From the NCBI GenBank assembly GCA_916610825.1, contig OU744449.1, positions 21,359,344 through 21,423,343 of the forward strand: a DNA stretch of 64,000 bases. Direction: 5' to 3'. Of the stretch, positions 41,201 through 47,130 are shown in pieces (the first letter of the stretch is position 1; each line of letters opens with the position of its first letter). A program made the position numbers and the translations under genes. The notes under the pieces were generated by a model. That model searched no databases. It worked only from the letters and a program-made list of their open reading frames with translations, and had not been told where the DNA came from. This DNA comes from Haliclystus octoradiatus. Its lineage: Eukaryota; Cnidaria; Staurozoa; Stauromedusae; Haliclystidae.

Positions 41201-42066
41201 GGGGGATACAGCACACAGTATACTTAATTAGCATCTTGTTGAAAAAAACGTTTTGACTGTCAGAAAATTATTGGTACCTTTTTAAGAAAATGTTCCAATA
41301 ATTTCTATAAAGACCCCCTTGTCAGGGGATGTATACAGAGCATTATAAGGGGAGTCATGGTGCCACACTTGCCTGCTTAACTACAAAGTTAACAATCCTT
41401 GTATAAAATTATTTCCTATATTCCAAAATTTGTCTGCAAAAATTCACTCAAGATTATTGCATATATCTGATAGGTCTCAAACTAATTGATAGATACCTTT
41501 GCTTGCAGCCCGATTTTTGTAGCCAGAATTAAAATTAATAAGTACTTGCAAATGTATATTTGGGTGAACCCCTAGGTTGACAAATCTACCTGTAAACAAC
41601 TCTGATAGTGTTCCTACCACCTTCACTATATTAGAAAGGATACTATTCTTCTTTTCATTTAGACGTGATAATTTCATTCGACCTAGTTTTTCAATTTTCA
41701 GGCCATTTGCACGAGGAGAGAAGTTGTTAGCAATTGATTCACTTGGTGTACGGTGGTAGGCCGTTTCTTTGTATGGAGATGCTTTTGTCCATGACTCTGG
41801 TTTCAATATTGGAGGAAATTCACTATTTCTTAAAATTTTCTAAAAGTGTAAATCAGTTAAAACAGATAATTTCATCTAATTAAGAATATTTAATTCCAGA
41901 ATCACATTGATTGAACTTATTATAGTCAGTAACAATTCACTCTACTACACTATTTATTCATCGGTTTTTACAATTCAACAATCAACAGATTTGGTTATTT
42001 TCAATACTTTACCTTATATAATTCCGACGGTTCATCATCGTGACGAGGCCGAAATGAGTTTTCCAT
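1..42066 (-). CDS. DNAH3: Axonemal inner-arm dynein heavy chain, DNAH3-like (5' half of gene, 44 exons)
   Basis: Microtubule minus-end motor subunit of a single-headed inner dynein arm in cilia. The coding start is 42064-42066 (ATGGAAAAC on the minus strand, with an upstream in-frame TGA). I placed 44 exons with GT/AG ends and fully consistent phases, giving about 1,951 residues: tail, linker, AAA1 (GPAGTGKT near residue 1340) and the AAA2 P-loop (GDSLGGKT near residue 1620). The rest of AAA2, AAA3-AAA6, the stalk and the C-terminal domain lie left of base 1; the family is about 4,000-4,100 residues. Assignment to the DNAH3/7/12 group rests on AAA1-AAA2 wording such as [20 protein letters not shown] and [19 protein letters not shown]3 is favoured over DNAH7/12 by MFNWLMQPC followed by [13 protein letters not shown] and by [19 protein letters not shown]. 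That choice comes from memory of human sequences, so the dynein call is near certain and the paralogue call moderately sure. No broken exon was seen. Confidence 0.93.
169..6487 (-). CDS. DNAH3: Dynein heavy chain exons 38-44 (AAA2 and beginning of the AAA2-AAA3 region)
   Basis: Exons in transcript order: 6431-6487, 5748-5966, 5053-5184, 3885-3999, 2665-2810, 1689-1850, 169-294. The 219-nt exon has the hallmark [19 protein letters not shown] and [20 protein letters not shown] (AAA2 Walker B region). The 132-nt exon has [12 protein letters not shown] and [18 protein letters not shown]. The last three exons ([68 protein letters not shown]) match the DNAH3 style most closely. The next exon must lie left of base 1, so the gene is cut by the window edge, not truncated in the genome as far as can be seen. 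Confidence 0.93.
1500..1690. repeat. GTTCATGAAC-rich intron stretch
   Basis: A run of TTCATGAACAGTTCAT-type units with no recognisable ends, a decayed member of the same family. The rest of the intron 295-1688 shows no feature I can support. Confidence 0.55.
3000..3300. repeat. GTTCATGAAC MITE remnants
   Basis: One end (CCCCTGCGAAAAACAGTCCA, 3029 onward) is followed by many GTTCATGAAC units and TTAATGGCCCCAATT stretches. The opposite end is not clean. Probably two decayed copies end to end. Confidence 0.7.
4857..4882. repeat. (GAT)n-like microsatellite
   Basis: GATGATGATTATGATGATGA in a dynein intron. It may be the tail of a decayed SINE, but no head is visible. Confidence 0.6.
5360..5695. 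repeat. Two single-ended GTTCATGAAC MITE remnants
   Basis: Single element ends at 5372 (CCCCTGCGAAAAACAGCCCA) and 5561 (CCCCTGCGAAAAAATGTTCA) are followed by decayed core. Opposite ends are missing or eroded. Confidence 0.6.
7128..7306. mobile_element. CAGGGTCCRACAAAA-family element
   Basis: The right end TTTTTGTTGGACCCTGG is clear. The left end is worn (CTGACAGCAGGTTTAGCCTT). The same interior, with CTTCTGGAATCTTAAAACAT, lies in a dynein intron. Confidence 0.68.
7351..10166 (-). CDS. DNAH3: Dynein heavy chain exons 34-37 (end of AAA1, AAA2 P-loop)
   Basis: Exons in transcript order: 10075-10166, 8773-8974, 7940-8092, 7351-7428. Content: the AAA1 C-terminal subdomain ([38 protein letters not shown] with the arginine-containing helix, then [11 protein letters not shown]) followed by the start of AAA2 ([18 protein letters not shown]). 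The AAA2 P-loop is the variant form GxxxGGKT usual for DNAH3/7/12. The 202-nt exon starts with the third base of a Thr codon supplied by the preceding exon (NAQ|T|LSTK), which fixes the splice sites. Confidence 0.94.
7520..8400. repeat. Decayed GTTCATGAAC repeat sequence around a dynein exon
   Basis: Units at 7550-7910 and 8150-8395 flank the coding exon 7940-8092, with isolated ends such as GTTCGCAGGGAAAG near 8385. They are the same family with many base changes. Confidence 0.5.
9581..9781 (-). repeat. tRNA-derived SINE family A, 3'-truncated copy
   Basis: Head and first part of the body (minus strand TTAGCTCAGATGGCAGAGCA), ending in the GACAATCAAGG region. Confidence 0.78.
9830..10035. 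repeat. GTTCATGAAC MITE remnant
   Basis: Dense GTTCATGAA units end near a worn TTTTTGGCAAGGG at 10022-10034, close to the donor of the exon at 10075. Confidence 0.5.
10440..10595. mobile_element. CAGGGTCCRACAAAA-family element, reverse orientation
   Basis: Starts CAGGGTCCAAAAAAAATAGA, with GAATCCTAGATTTTTAATGA and TTGAAATGCCTCTATGATTC inside. The far end is eroded. Confidence 0.6.
11080..13463 (-). CDS. DNAH3: Dynein heavy chain exons 30-33 (AAA1 main ATPase site)
   Basis: Exons in transcript order: 13265-13463, 12372-12480, 11590-11709, 11080-11250. They encode the linker-to-AAA1 junction ([10 protein letters not shown] followed by [16 protein letters not shown]), the Walker A P-loop GPAGTGKT, the switch region [20 protein letters not shown], the Walker B motif [10 protein letters not shown] and the sensor-I region [16 protein letters not shown]. 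All catalytic motifs of the primary ATP hydrolysis site look intact, so this is a working motor rather than a relic. [20 protein letters not shown] fits the inner-arm DNAH3/7 group. A strong 167-bp foldback element lies in the intron just upstream of the P-loop exon (12631-12797). Confidence 0.96.
12173..12346. mobile_element. Short inverted-repeat element, CAGGGTCCRACAAAA family
   Basis: Starts CAGGGTTCTGACAAAGTTTC and ends TTTTGCCAGACCCTGG, with CTTCTGAAATCCTAAAGGCA and TTGACCAATAAATC inside. It lies just before the AAA1 P-loop exon. Confidence 0.75.
12631..12797. repeat. 167-bp foldback (near-perfect inverted repeat)
   Basis: Arms of about 75 nt: GATTAGTCAAGTTTTACTGT, CTCTGAGTTTCGCGCTTGTG and so on are repeated in inverse at 12710-12786 with only a few changes and a very short loop. 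An RNA copy would form a long hairpin. Flank similarity continues through AAATGAAA/TTTCATTT. It lies in the intron before the AAA1 P-loop exon. Confidence 0.88.
12848..12894. repeat. (ATT)n microsatellite
   Basis: About 15 ATT units in the dynein intron following the 12631-12797 foldback. A shorter (ATT)n run is at about 34199-34217. Confidence 0.9.
14189..27926 (-). CDS. DNAH3: Dynein heavy chain exons 17-29 (linker domain, residues ~699-1257)
   Basis: Exons in transcript order: 27860-27926, 26464-26550, 24597-24741, 23564-23775, 22606-22697, 21806-21920, 21004-21174, 19959-20084, 18282-18418, 16555-16756, 15719-15850, 14713-14787, 14189-14303. Together they encode the DHC_N2 linker, the lever whose bending produces the power stroke. 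Family hallmarks are [77 protein letters not shown] and [19 protein letters not shown]. The last, ending in KDP, is one of the most conserved stretches of all dyneins. The donor of 16555-16756 sits only seven bases from the end of an inserted GTTCATGAAC-type element (16434-16547). Confidence 0.92.
14375..14480. mobile_element. GTTCATGAAC-core MITE, intact copy, target duplication CA
   Basis: 106 bp. It begins CCCCTGCGAAAACAGTTCAT and ends with the inverted form (ACTGTTTTTCACAGGGG). The dinucleotide CA flanks both ends. The core has GTTCATGAAC palindromes around a GAGCCATTTAACG centre. Confidence 0.88.
15240..15539. mobile_element. Long foldback with a pogo-like MITE at its centre
   Basis: The inner element 15297-15482 starts CAGTGTAACCCGCTTA and ends TAAGCGGGTTACACTG with TA flanks, the pogo/Tigger MITE form. 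About 55 bases beyond each end are also inverted repeats of each other (AACTGTTTCTGAATTGTTAA and its complement). The whole arms are about 72 nt with one visible mismatch (15240-15311 against 15468-15539). Confidence 0.85.
16294..16400. mobile_element. GTTCATGAAC-core MITE, slightly decayed copy
   Basis: Ends CCCCTTCGAAAACAGTTCAG and ACTGTTTTTTGCAGGG, with the same core including TAAATGGCCCCAAATTTT. If the final G has mutated to T, the flanking duplication is AA. Confidence 0.75.
16434..16547. mobile_element. GTTCATGAAC-core MITE inserted at a dynein splice donor, target duplication TA
   Basis: 114 bp, ends CCCCTGAGAAAACAGTTCAG and ACTGTTTTCGCAGGGG, flanked by TA on both sides. The right-hand TA is part of the dynein donor GTAAGTA (minus strand, 16554-16548), so the element begins at intron position +8. 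Confidence 0.9.
18492..18691. mobile_element. GTTCATGAAC-core MITE, larger copy
   Basis: About 200 bp, ends TCCCTGCGAAAAACAGTTCA and CACTGTTTACTGCAGGGG. With the first C read as mutated, the flanks are TA/TA. The core has extra GTTCATGAAC units. Confidence 0.78.
18950..19584. mobile_element. hAT-like non-autonomous element rich in GATCCGATC motifs
   Basis: Ends are TAAAGGTGTGCG and CGCACATCTTCA, imperfect inverted repeats of the GTGTGCG type found in hAT elements. Next to both ends run many GATCGGAT/ATCCGATC short repeats in opposite orientations. The interior is about 300 bp without a coding frame. No clean 8-bp duplication is visible (GCACTCAT against ACCTTACC), so it is older or the ends are misplaced. 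It lies in a dynein intron. Confidence 0.6.
20223..20384. mobile_element. GTTCATGAAC-core MITE, diverged copy
   Basis: Starts CCCCTGTGAAAAAGATCCAT and ends ACTCTTTTCACAGGG. It has a variant core with GAAATCGCCCACAAG. A likely TA duplication is visible if the last G became C. Confidence 0.65.
20425..20537. mobile_element. GTTCATGAAC-core MITE
   Basis: Starts CCCCTGCGAAAAACAATTCA and ends GACTGTTTTTCTCAGG. It has a TTAGGGCCACGTAATG centre. Ends are slightly worn. Confidence 0.75.
20803..20979. mobile_element. Pogo-like MITE, CAGTGAAACCTGTATATAAC family
   Basis: About 177 bp, TA-flanked, ends CAGTAAAACCTGTTATAACG and its inverse. The inside is itself roughly symmetrical (CGGCCACCTGTCTATAGTGG repeated in mirrored form). 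Confidence 0.85.
22000..22525. repeat. GTTCATGAAC MITE remnants
   Basis: Two decayed copies. Single ends are seen at about 22197-22214 (GAATTGTTTCTCGCAGGGG) and 22515-22523 (CACAGGGG). Confidence 0.55.
23047..23296 (-). repeat. tRNA-derived SINE family A, diverged copy
   Basis: The body matches (CTCTGGATCATTCCATTCGC on the plus strand), and the head is damaged at the A box (CTCTGCCTTATGAGG). Confidence 0.75.
24849..25073. mobile_element. Compound GTTCATGAAC-core MITE region
   Basis: A short copy (24849-24935, CCCTGCAAAAAACGGTTAAG to GACTGTTTTTTGCAGGAG) is followed directly by a half copy ending TGTTTTCGCAGGGG at 25073. It looks like one element adjoining or inserted beside another. Confidence 0.65.
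25422..25568. mobile_element. GTTCATGAAC-core MITE, intact copy, target duplication TT
   Basis: 147 bp, CCCCTGCGAAAAACAGTTCA to TGTTTTCGCAGGGG, flanked by TT on both sides. The centre is CTCACAGACAGTTCATGA then TTTGGGGCCATTTAACG. Confidence 0.9.
26267..26426. mobile_element. GTTCATGAAC-core MITE
   Basis: Starts CCCCTGCGAAAAACAGTTCA and ends ACTCCTGAACTACAGGGG, with part of one end lost. It lies 36 bases from the donor of the dynein exon 26464-26550. Confidence 0.75.
26701..27613. mobile_element. hAT-type non-autonomous DNA transposon with perfect 8-bp target duplication
   Basis: Element 26709-27605 (897 bp) begins CAGGGATGTTAA and ends TTAACATCCCTG. It is flanked on both sides by CAAATTGA (26701-26708 and 27606-27613), a perfect 8-bp duplication as hAT transposases make. 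Subterminal regions are dense in AAGTAACTAGTTACAAGTAA-type short repeats in both orientations, as in many hAT elements. The interior (about 26890-27420) has no long open frame, so it needs a transposase from elsewhere. It lies in a dynein intron (26551-27859). Confidence 0.9.
28093..28206. repeat. 114-bp foldback in a dynein intron
   Basis: The outer pair AATACATTATGT/ACATAATGTATT and the inner pair AGTCAGTTTGCAC/GTACAAACTGACT form an interrupted inverted repeat. Confidence 0.6.
28342..35713 (-). CDS. DNAH3: Dynein heavy chain exons 8-16 (tail, residues ~288-699)
   Basis: Exons in transcript order: 35588-35713, 34536-34731, 34373-34426, 33480-33605, 32134-32270, 30871-30976, 30103-30281, 28975-29159, 28342-28465. 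All junction phases agree. Recognisable tail text includes [34 protein letters not shown] and [17 protein letters not shown]. The final part (DFLLDC-like region reading [16 protein letters not shown] and [14 protein letters not shown]) approaches the linker and resembles the matching segment of other single-headed axonemal dyneins. This region binds intermediate or light chains and actin/p28-type partners in the inner-arm family (established for the family, not visible here). The acceptor of the 28975-29159 exon lies directly beside a (TGA)n SINE tail. Confidence 0.87.
29180..29398 (-). repeat. Second tRNA-derived SINE (family B) with (TGA)n tail
   Basis: On the minus strand: TGGTCTAGGGGTAGAGCGCC (A box), GGGGTTCAACCC (B box), a body of about 90 bp, then AGGTTTCTGAATAAATGATG leading into a (TGA)n run at 29180-29262. 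The microsatellite is therefore the 3' tail of the SINE. The acceptor of the dynein exon 28975-29159 follows within about 25 bases. It also explains a long Ser-only open frame on the plus strand, which is not a gene. Confidence 0.72.
29684..29941. mobile_element. GTTCATGAAC-core MITE, expanded copy
   Basis: About 258 bp from GCGAAAAACAAATCAGGAGT to GAACTGTTTTCACAGGGG. It carries a long run of GTTCATGAACA and GTTTATGAACT units, showing that the internal palindrome array varies in number between copies. Confidence 0.75.
30470..30775. repeat. GTTCATGAAC MITE remnants
   Basis: An array including ATTCATGAACAATTCATGAA variants between worn ends near 30564 (CCCCTGTAAAAATAGTTCAC) and 30770. Confidence 0.5.
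31284..31459. mobile_element. Pogo-like MITE, CAGTGAAACC family
   Basis: Starts CAGTTAAACCTGTTATAACC and ends TATACAGGTTTCACTG. Same interior as the 20803 copy. Confidence 0.83.
31789..32058 (-). repeat. tRNA-derived SINE family A, 3'-shortened copy
   Basis: The head (TTAGCTCAGATGGCAGAGCA on the minus strand) and body are present. The copy stops near the AGCGTTTAAA point instead of carrying the last ~90 bases. Confidence 0.8.
33698..33828. mobile_element. GTTCATGAAC-core MITE, intact copy, target duplication TC
   Basis: 131 bp from CCCCTAGCGAAAGCAGTTCA to ACTGTTTTTCGCAGGGG, flanked by TC on both sides. Confidence 0.85.
34280..34295. repeat. 16-bp perfect palindrome
   Basis: GTGTGCGATCGCACAC in a GC-richer patch of a dynein intron. 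Confidence 0.8.
35115..35476 (-). repeat. tRNA-derived SINE family A, near full-length
   Basis: Read on the minus strand it starts GGATTAGCTCAGATGGCAGA and ends CACCGTCTACATTACTT. It shares head, body and 3' end with the 38396 copy, which defines both ends of the family. Confidence 0.84.
35797..36029. mobile_element. GTTCATGAAC-core MITE, larger intact copy, target duplication AA
   Basis: 233 bp from CCCCTGCGAAAAACAGTTCA to GAACTGTTTTTGCAGGGG, flanked by AA on both sides, with extra GTTCATGAACAG units in the core. Confidence 0.88.
36354..42066 (-). CDS. DNAH3: Dynein heavy chain exons 1-7 (N-terminal tail, residues ~1-288)
   Basis: Exons in transcript order: 42013-42066, 41590-41839, 40715-40778, 39544-39640, 38034-38235, 36851-36926, 36354-36473. 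Phases chain without a gap. The N-terminus reads [18 protein letters not shown], then a basic, Ser/Pro-rich, poorly conserved stretch typical of the variable DNAH N-terminus. More familiar tail sequence follows ([26 protein letters not shown]). Exon 3 (40715-40778) uses an acceptor reading ATCAAAAAG, with almost no pyrimidine tract. It was chosen because both neighbouring phases require it (LFT|DNAVPK and RDQRE|SAFLPP). The introns hold pogo-like MITEs (37243-37419, 39204-39378), a SINE (38396-38757) and a GTTCATGAAC element (40119-40277). Confidence 0.85.
37243..37419. mobile_element. Pogo-like MITE, CAGTGAAACC family, opposite orientation
   Basis: Starts CAATGAAACCTGTATATAAC and ends TATAACAGGTTTAATTG, TA-flanked. 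Confidence 0.83.
38396..38757 (+). repeat. tRNA-derived SINE, full-length copy (reference for family A)
   Basis: Head GGATTAGCTCAGATGGCAGA carries a pol III A box, and GGTTCAAATCCCCC about 40 bases on is the B box. The roughly 280-bp body then runs from GTCAACTCAGCCTTGACTTT through GGATGGCGGATGGAATGGTC and GACAATCAAGACC to AGCGTTTAAAATCATTGCTC, ending near GTAGGGCGACACTGTCTACA. No poly-A tail is evident. It is an intronic insertion, opposite in direction to the dynein gene. Confidence 0.85.
39204..39378. mobile_element. Pogo-like MITE, CAGTGAAACC family
   Basis: Starts CAGTGAAACCTGTATATAAC and ends ATAACAGGTTTGACCG, TA-flanked. Close to the family consensus. Confidence 0.85.
40119..40277. 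mobile_element. GTTCATGAAC-core MITE, intact copy, target duplication TA
   Basis: 159 bp from CCCCTGTGAAAGACAGATCA to GACGGTTTTTCGCAGGGG, flanked by TA. It is the last full copy before a copy-free stretch that runs to about 54.9 kb. Confidence 0.88.
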
Positions 42067-42949
42067 CACTGTCCACAATGATGGAAACACAATCTTTCAC
42101 TTTGTTATTTAGATATAAAGCTTCTCAAAACTTTAAATAGTCCATTTCAATGTAAAAATATTCTAGATAATCTTCAACTTAAGAACACACCAAATTCTCG
42201 CGACACCATCTTGGTCGACACAATATTGATAACAAATTTGAGTTGATTTTGTAATTATAACATTTTAGCTAACAAATGGTTGCTTAAAACCTATAACAGT
42301 GTAATTATTTCGGAATGCATGTGTACTATGTCAAAGAAATGAGCAATGCGCCATTTTATCAGAGATACGTTCCCATAGTGACAAAACTCTATTGATCGAG
42401 TTGGTTGGTAGACATCGTCATCATACAAATAAATTGATAAAAAACACAAAAGCAAGAGACAAAGATACAAAAAGATTGCTAACGGACCGCTTGCTTCTCG
42501 TGCTTTCCGTCCTATGATTTAATCCTCACGATTCACTGTCTGTTTTTTACTGGCAAAACAGCGAGGGGATGCAAACCGTATAATTCGACCGTATAATTAC
42601 AATATAATATCTATACACAAATGGAGCGAAGGTCGTCGTCCGTCGTGCGGCTCGTGCCTGCATGCATGTTTGACGTTTGTGTTCTTTCCACGCATTTATT
42701 ACCCTACGAAATCTAACAAATGATAGGAGATTATTAGTATTGTTGGACCGCATCCCATCTAAGCCTCAGCATATGACCTCCGTATGACCTCAGCCAGGGA
42801 TTTCTCTCTGCATTATCGATCTTTTATGCTTTTCTGTTGGCACTTCCAAGAAGATAAGCCAGCTATACCAATGCAATAAGGAATATACAGTATAAAAACG
42901 GAGTTACGTATAGTATGTATCAAATAATGCGTTTTTGATGTATACCAAC

Positions 42950-43060
42950 TTCATCATCATCATCATCATTTATTCAGAACCTGATATGTAGTACAATGGT
43001 AAACTACTAGATGTTCCGACCATGGTTCTGACAGTCCATAGAAGACAGTCTATTATCATT
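42950..43060 (-). repeat. Tail fragment of SINE family B
   Basis: CATCATCATCATTTATTCAGA (plus strand) matches the tail junction of the 29180-29398 copy. The part upstream on the minus strand is diverged and the tRNA head is not recognisable. Confidence 0.5.
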
Positions 43061-43819
43061 TATTCATTTTCGGTTCAGCATTTTCTATTTGTAGAAAAAA
43101 ATAAAACTTCGGCATATATATAGTACGACAAGAAAAAGAAATTATACAACCATGTGGTTTTACAGTAATATGCAGCTACGGCCCTTTGATCAACATAGCA
43201 CGCGTGTCAACATGCGTGCTAACAAAGAGATCAGTTCCTTCTAGCCAATCATCACTTGAAGCAATAGTGCGGGACCATATATAGAATAATTCATTTCAAG
43301 TAATTTTGTACTTAACTTATCATCTAGATATTCATCTCTCTAGAAACCTCGAAAAGTGCGTTTCATAACGACTCTTTAAATACTTCATTAGCATACAGTA
43401 TTACTCTAATCGGAAGAGTCTAAAAGCAATGACTCTAAGCATAAGGGCGACTGTGGACTGTGATACTTGGTTGTTTCGATACTTTTATGAATATAATATC
43501 AGCAATACTTACAGTACAATAATACTGTATGCTTCTAGTACTTAATCAAATCCTAATAAATATGTAATGACAGTCATGATTACAAAATATGACACATTTT
43601 GCATTTCCTATTTGCATCTTACTTTCAGATATATTTGCCTGGAATACCTGCATTTTTGCATCCTGCGTTGCATCTCTAATCATTAAATATGTAGCTATTT
43701 CAAAGAGGAAGGCGATTCATATACATCCCGATCAAGATGCAATTATTTTGTAAACAGTTCTCTGTATTTTTACGATGTTCTTCATGCAGTCATGTTGTCA
43801 CTTTTTCTATCTCTAAGTA

Positions 43820-44003
43820 CAGTCAGACTCTGTTAATGTCCCCTCTTTTAATGTCCCACCTTGCTTAATATCCCTGCATAAAACTGATTCCTAATTTCAA
43901 TTCTCCATAATAACTCTCATATTCCTACCTCGCTTAATAATTTACCTCGCCTAATCTCCCGCATTCATCCGTACCAGAGGGGGATATTAAGCAAGTTTGA
44001 CTG
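43820..44003. mobile_element. Pogo-like MITE, CAGTCARACT family
   Basis: Starts CAGTCAGACTCTGTTAATGT and ends ATTAAGCAAGTTTGACTG, TA-flanked on both sides. A third terminal sequence of the CAGT/TA type. Confidence 0.8.
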
Positions 44004-44116
44004 TATATTTAGAAGATTAAAGTTGAAAGACACAAATAAAACCAAGCGCCATTCAGAAAACACACAAGCTGAGTTAAGGTGTACAACCCTTTCTCTTGTA
44101 ATACAGTCAGGAACCT

Positions 44117-44405
44117 AACAAAAGTCAACTCAGCCTTGAGTTTATCTAAAACAACAAATGAGTACCCTCTGAGGATCGCGGATGGAATGGTCCAGAGGGA
44201 ACTGGATTATTGGTAGCTGCGGCGCATCGTTACGCATTGACAATCGAGGCCTAATTAACCAACAATGAAGTCTGTTGAAATTGATCTGCAGTGTCGCGAT
44301 TGAGATCAATAAAGAGTTGCTCATTGCTCTTAGCGAAAAGAGACACTCTTCTAAAATAAAGGAGTGGTACGGATCTGGTACGGGTGCCTTCGGTAGGTAG
44401 ACGGT
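44117..44405 (+). repeat. SINE family A body without tRNA head
   Basis: Starts within the body (AAGTCAACTCAGCCTTGAGT) and runs to the 3' end (GGTGCCTTCGGTAGG). The 5' truncation is typical of reverse-transcribed insertions. It lies in the head-to-head spacer. Confidence 0.78.
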
Positions 44406-45205
44406 AGTTCGTTACCGTCTCAATTAATTAATTAATTAGACTCTTTCAAATTGAGTAATACAAACTTTACTATGAAATACCATTAATTAACTAATTGATT
44501 AAATAAGCTAATTGATTAAACAAACGAATTGATTAAATTAACTATATTAGCTAAATTACATGTAAAAGAATAATATTTCTATATTAGATAACTATCACTG
44601 ACTTAAACATACATTAAATGTTTTAGCATTATATATACACTATCATTAACTTTTAAATTTGAAAGAGAGTGATCAACTCCTTGTATAAAAATGCTTATCT
44701 TGTGAATCCGATGGAAAAAGTTTTCCATAGTTTCATAGTTATTATTATAAGAAATTCTTTACAGGAAATTATTTAATTGGCCAGAAAGTCAGAGCACGGT
44801 AAAAAAAAATAGATTAAATCTTTGTCTTATTCGCATTCTACCTTTCATGAAAAGATTAATACGTCCAATTAAAAGTGTATTTCTTTTATTAGAAATTTTA
44901 GCTGTCGCTCTCAATGAATATAGAATTAATCTTGTGATGTAATAATAATTATAATATACAGCATTGAACCACAGATGACAAACAGTGATTGAGTAAAATG
45001 AAGCACTAGACAATTGAATCACTAGGCAAAACACTAAATCAATGACCCGATTAATTGAACTATTGCACAATGCAGAGAGCAAAAGATCCCTTGTAGTGTA
45101 GAATTGCACGGTAGTTACTGCGAAATTTCGAAAACGTACATTTCCATAAATGCTAACGTGTTATGCCTCAAAATACAGTGAAACTTGGTAATAAATTGAT
45201 AAATC

Positions 45206-46047
45206 ATGCAAACGTTTCCTTACAAATTGGTTACAATCTTAGCAATTGTTTTATTGCAACTTCAGGACATTGAAGGAACAATAAACGGATATATATCAGA
45301 AAAGCGATTAATAAAATCTTTAATGGGACCATATTCAAGTATCAAAGGCACCAGGACTGATCACAAGTATGCAAAACATTGTGAGCGTGTATCGCCTTCA
45401 AATGAAGAATATGAAGAAATCAAAAATACTACAAAACCACGCCCTAGTGGTAATGAAGAATTAACTGTTCATAAATTTAAAAAATTATTAGCAGATTCGA
45501 ATGGTAACTTTAGAAATATTACTGGTCATCTTTTATACGTTGACAATCCATTAGAATCTTTATCTGTTCTTGAACCGTTTACAAAAGGGACGTGTAATCA
45601 GTATATGGCTAGTAGAGCATCGACAACACTGTCATTATCACAAAGAAATTGTCAGATTGCTGTAAATGGGGGATTTTTCGATTCAGCAAGTGGAGCATGT
45701 TTTGGTAACATTATAAGTGATGGTAGAATTGTACAGGAATCTGGTGGAATACGTAATTCTAATTTTGGTATTAGGGAAGATGGTTCATTTGTCTTTGGAT
45801 ATCTGAACAAAGAAACGGTGACATCTAAACTTAATCCATTTATACAATTAATATCTGGCGTTGGATGGCTTATTCGTCGTGGCGAAATTCATATTAATCA
45901 AAGCTTGACGGATGAATGCGAACATGTCCAAAGCTTGACTGATTTGTATAATTTTGGTAATGTCCGCACAGCTAGAACTGCTATTGGTCATGATGCTTTT
46001 GGACGTATTGTTATTGCTCAAGTTGACGGGAAAACAGGATTTAGAGG
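45206..46047 (+). CDS. NAGPA: NAGPA-like phosphodiester glycosidase, alternative first exon A
   Basis: Encodes a 280-residue N-terminal and catalytic portion ending at donor GG|GTAAGTC (46048). Residues 1-24 (MQTFPYKLVTILAIVLLQLQ) form a signal peptide. The rest matches the N-acetylglucosamine-1-phosphodiester alpha-N-acetylglucosaminidase family: YVDNPLESLSVLEPF, CQIAVNGGFFDSASGACFGN, ISDGRIVQESGGIRNSNFGI, NPFIQLISGVGWLIRRGEIH and ARTAIGHDAFGRIVIAQVDG. In animals the enzyme removes GlcNAc to expose mannose-6-phosphate on lysosomal hydrolases in the Golgi. The exon ends in phase 2 and joins in frame to 49601-49729. It is a tandem paralogue of the exon at 47131. I see no private exon 2 between the two copies, so it either splices over copy B to the shared exons or is a partial duplicate. 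Confidence 0.88.
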
Positions 46048-47130
46048 GTAAGTCAAACCAGGTCATATGTGGGGGAGGGTATGTAATCAATGCGCAGCTA
46101 TCTATAATGTCCCTTAAAATCAAATCCATGTTCCGTGTCATTTGAATGGCATAGATATTAGACAAGTCATGTCATATCAAGACATTGCTGAAACATAATA
46201 TGAAGGTGGGCCACGCGGCTATCAAAGAGATCAACGCAAAATAATTATTTCGTAATGATTCTTGGCCCATTCTTGAAAAGGCATTGAAACGTGATTTTCA
46301 AAACGTAATACGCAATCTTGACCCCCTTAACCACAATTGTCCTGAGTGTCATACATATAAATGCATAAATTAGCATCATTTTATAATTTGTTTAATTTAA
46401 TTTAATCTTTATAACATCGAGCAAATACATTGTATATATAGTTACCTTGTTTACCAGGACCGTTTTCACACACTTTATGCTGTTTATAGAAGCTTGTTTG
46501 AGAAAGGCTTTCCCGCTTAATTGGTAGTCAATTTACATAAACGGTGTAAGAAATGTAATCATATATGAGGGTGTACTTAAGATATTGCAGCTTTCAAGTT
46601 TTTTTTTCCTGTGATTATCTTAGTGATGCTGAAAACCCTAATACACATGTATCGTATACCAATTATTGTCTCGACTTCCATTTTTGTCACTCATATTATG
46701 TATATAATCGTGATAAATTGATAATTTAAATTAGTAAACAATTGCGTCTATTTTTCATTGTCATTCAAAAATCATCAAATACCATCTGCGGCAAGTACAT
46801 CATTATTCGGGTAATTTTGAAATATTGCATGACGCAAGATTTATCAAGGGAACAACTATAGTCCTTTAATTGTTTTTTTGTTTTATCGATGTTGTGAATT
46901 TCATAACAAAGCATTCACAGTATTCTACGAAAGGACAATCAATTTCAAAGATGAGTTGTTTTTATACTTCCAAAAATAACCACAAATCCAATTGTAGCAG
47001 GATACAACCAATCAGATCACACGAGTTAATAGGTTCTTGCGCAAGTGCACGAGCTAAGATATAATTCCCAAATTCTGAAAAGGTAAACTGTTCTGGTGGC
47101 ATTGTCAACGTTAGAGAACAAGGATTAGAA

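Larger units (their letters stand above)
42067..45205. other. Head-to-head intergenic spacer
   Basis: Lies between the dynein start codon (minus) and exon A of the NAGPA-like gene (plus), so both 5' regions and promoters should be here. No clear core promoter could be picked by eye in such AT-rich DNA. It contains a SINE tail fragment (42950-43060), a pogo-like MITE (43820-44003), a head-less SINE copy (44117-44405) and TTAA-rich low-complexity sequence (44410-44560). The minus-strand open frame at 42547-42753 has no recognisable product. Confidence 0.6.

Noticed and set aside
42547-42753. 68-codon minus-strand frame upstream of the dynein start
   Set aside because: No recognisable domain and no in-frame link to the dynein coding start. 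Could be 5' UTR or spacer.
45848-46165. Minus-strand open frame over NAGPA-like exon A
   Set aside because: Antisense shadow of a strongly supported coding exon.
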